Shown piece by piece: positions 37,052 through 37,352 of a stretch of 37,352 nucleotides of DNA. A program made the position numbers and the translations under genes. Each line of letters starts with the position of its first letter. Within the stretch, counting starts at the first letter, position 1. Below the pieces are notes generated by a model that saw only the letters and a program-made list of their open reading frames with translations, made no database searches and was not told the origin of the DNA. Source of the stretch: Burkholderiales bacterium. Its GTDB lineage: Bacteria > Pseudomonadota > Gammaproteobacteria > Burkholderiales > JABEVD01. The DNA lies in contig JAIELG010000053.1 in the NCBI GenBank assembly GCA_019753155.1, forward strand, positions 1 to 37,352. The letters are read 5' to 3'.

Positions 37052-37088
37052 ATCGGTTCGGGGCAAATCACCGACCGTCATCCGACCC

Positions 37089-37352
37089 CTCGAATGCCTC
37101 GGTGCAGGCTCCTTCTACTGTCATTCCGACCGAAGCGGAGGAATCCGGGCCACTCGAATGCCTCGGGGCAGGCTCCTTCGGCTGTCATTCCGACCGAAGC
37201 GGAGGAATCAGGGCTACTCGAATGCCTCGGGGCAGGCTCCTTCGGCTGTCATTCCGACCGAAGCGGAGGAATCCGGACCCCTCGAATGCCTCGGTGCAGG
37301 CTCCTTCTACTGTCATTCCGACCGAAGCGGAGGAATCCGGGCCACTCGAATG
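37089..37352. repeat. 64-bp tandem repeat array, reaching the window end
   Basis: The sequence CTCGAATGCCTCGG starts at 37089, 37153, 37217, 37281 and 37345, exactly 64 bases apart; the last copy is cut by the window end. Each unit contains TGTCATTCCGACCGAAGCGG and GGAATC. Units differ at a few fixed places: copies 1 and 4 have GGTGC...TTCTACTG, copies 2 and 3 have GGGGC...TTCGGCTG. Copies 1 and 4 are identical, so there may be a 192-base higher-order unit. 64 is not a multiple of 3, so it is not coding repeats. Confidence 0.95.

Noticed and set aside
36827..37081. An 84-codon open frame on the minus strand near the end
   Set aside because: The opposite strand holds a clear ABC-F remnant, and the minus frame has no motif; it is the mirror of the pseudogene.
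37089..37352. Tandem repeats considered as a CRISPR array
   Set aside because: Units are contiguous and nearly identical over all 64 bases; there are no unique spacers and no cas genes.

Overview
The window looks like chromosomal DNA of a betaproteobacterium of the Gallionellaceae/Nitrosomonadales type. The basis is the gene orders (queA-tgt-yajC-secD-secF; purB near mnmA-nudJ; ccmABCDEFGHI; rnfABCDGE-nth), the proteobacterial form of each protein, a hopanoid gene (hpnC) and a one-haem cytochrome-porin of the kind found in neutrophilic iron oxidisers. This placement is inference; no 16S or species marker is present.

Layout. (1) 1-5.3 kb: one very large CheB-CheR-PAS-GGDEF-EAL signalling gene, with an IS3-family remnant behind it. 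By eye this part is more A+T-rich than the rest. (2) 5.4-11.4 kb: tRNA-Leu(CAA), then queA-tgt-yajC-secD-secF-dedA, a compact run for queuosine tRNA modification and Sec export. (3) 11.39-11.69 kb: a 305-bp non-coding element with 15-bp terminal inverted repeats, placed exactly between the stop codons of dedA and purB. (4) 11.7-15.3 kb: purB, a YibF-like glutathione transferase, mnmA and nudJ. (5) 15.3-16.4 kb: three tandem genes for small exported proteins that share a signal peptide but carry different mature parts (Lys/Glu-rich, His/Lys-rich, and a Trp/Cys repeat). (6) 16.5-18.5 kb: icd, a cold-shock protein and a small unknown gene. (7) 18.5-25.3 kb: the complete cytochrome c maturation operon ccmABCDEFGHI. 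(8) 25.3-27.3 kb: a Cyc2-like outer-membrane cytochrome-porin fusion with its own promoter and an upstream palindrome. (9) 27.4-36.8 kb: an NmrA-type gene, then a tightly overlapping leftward operon rnfABCDGE-nth-DUF1841-cheR-cheB-hpnC. (10) 36.8-37.35 kb: a decayed ABC-F gene tail and a 64-bp tandem repeat that runs off the end.

How it fits together. The Ccm proteins attach haem to CxxCH motifs in the periplasm, and the cytochrome-porin beside them is an obvious client. If it is a true Cyc2, it would pass electrons from Fe(II) at the cell surface into the periplasm, and Rnf could use an ion gradient to make low-potential ferredoxin electrons. That metabolic link is inference. The most promising undescribed items are the three-member small exported protein family at 15.3-16.4 kb, the cytochrome-porin, and the element that inserted into the overlapping stop codons of dedA and purB.
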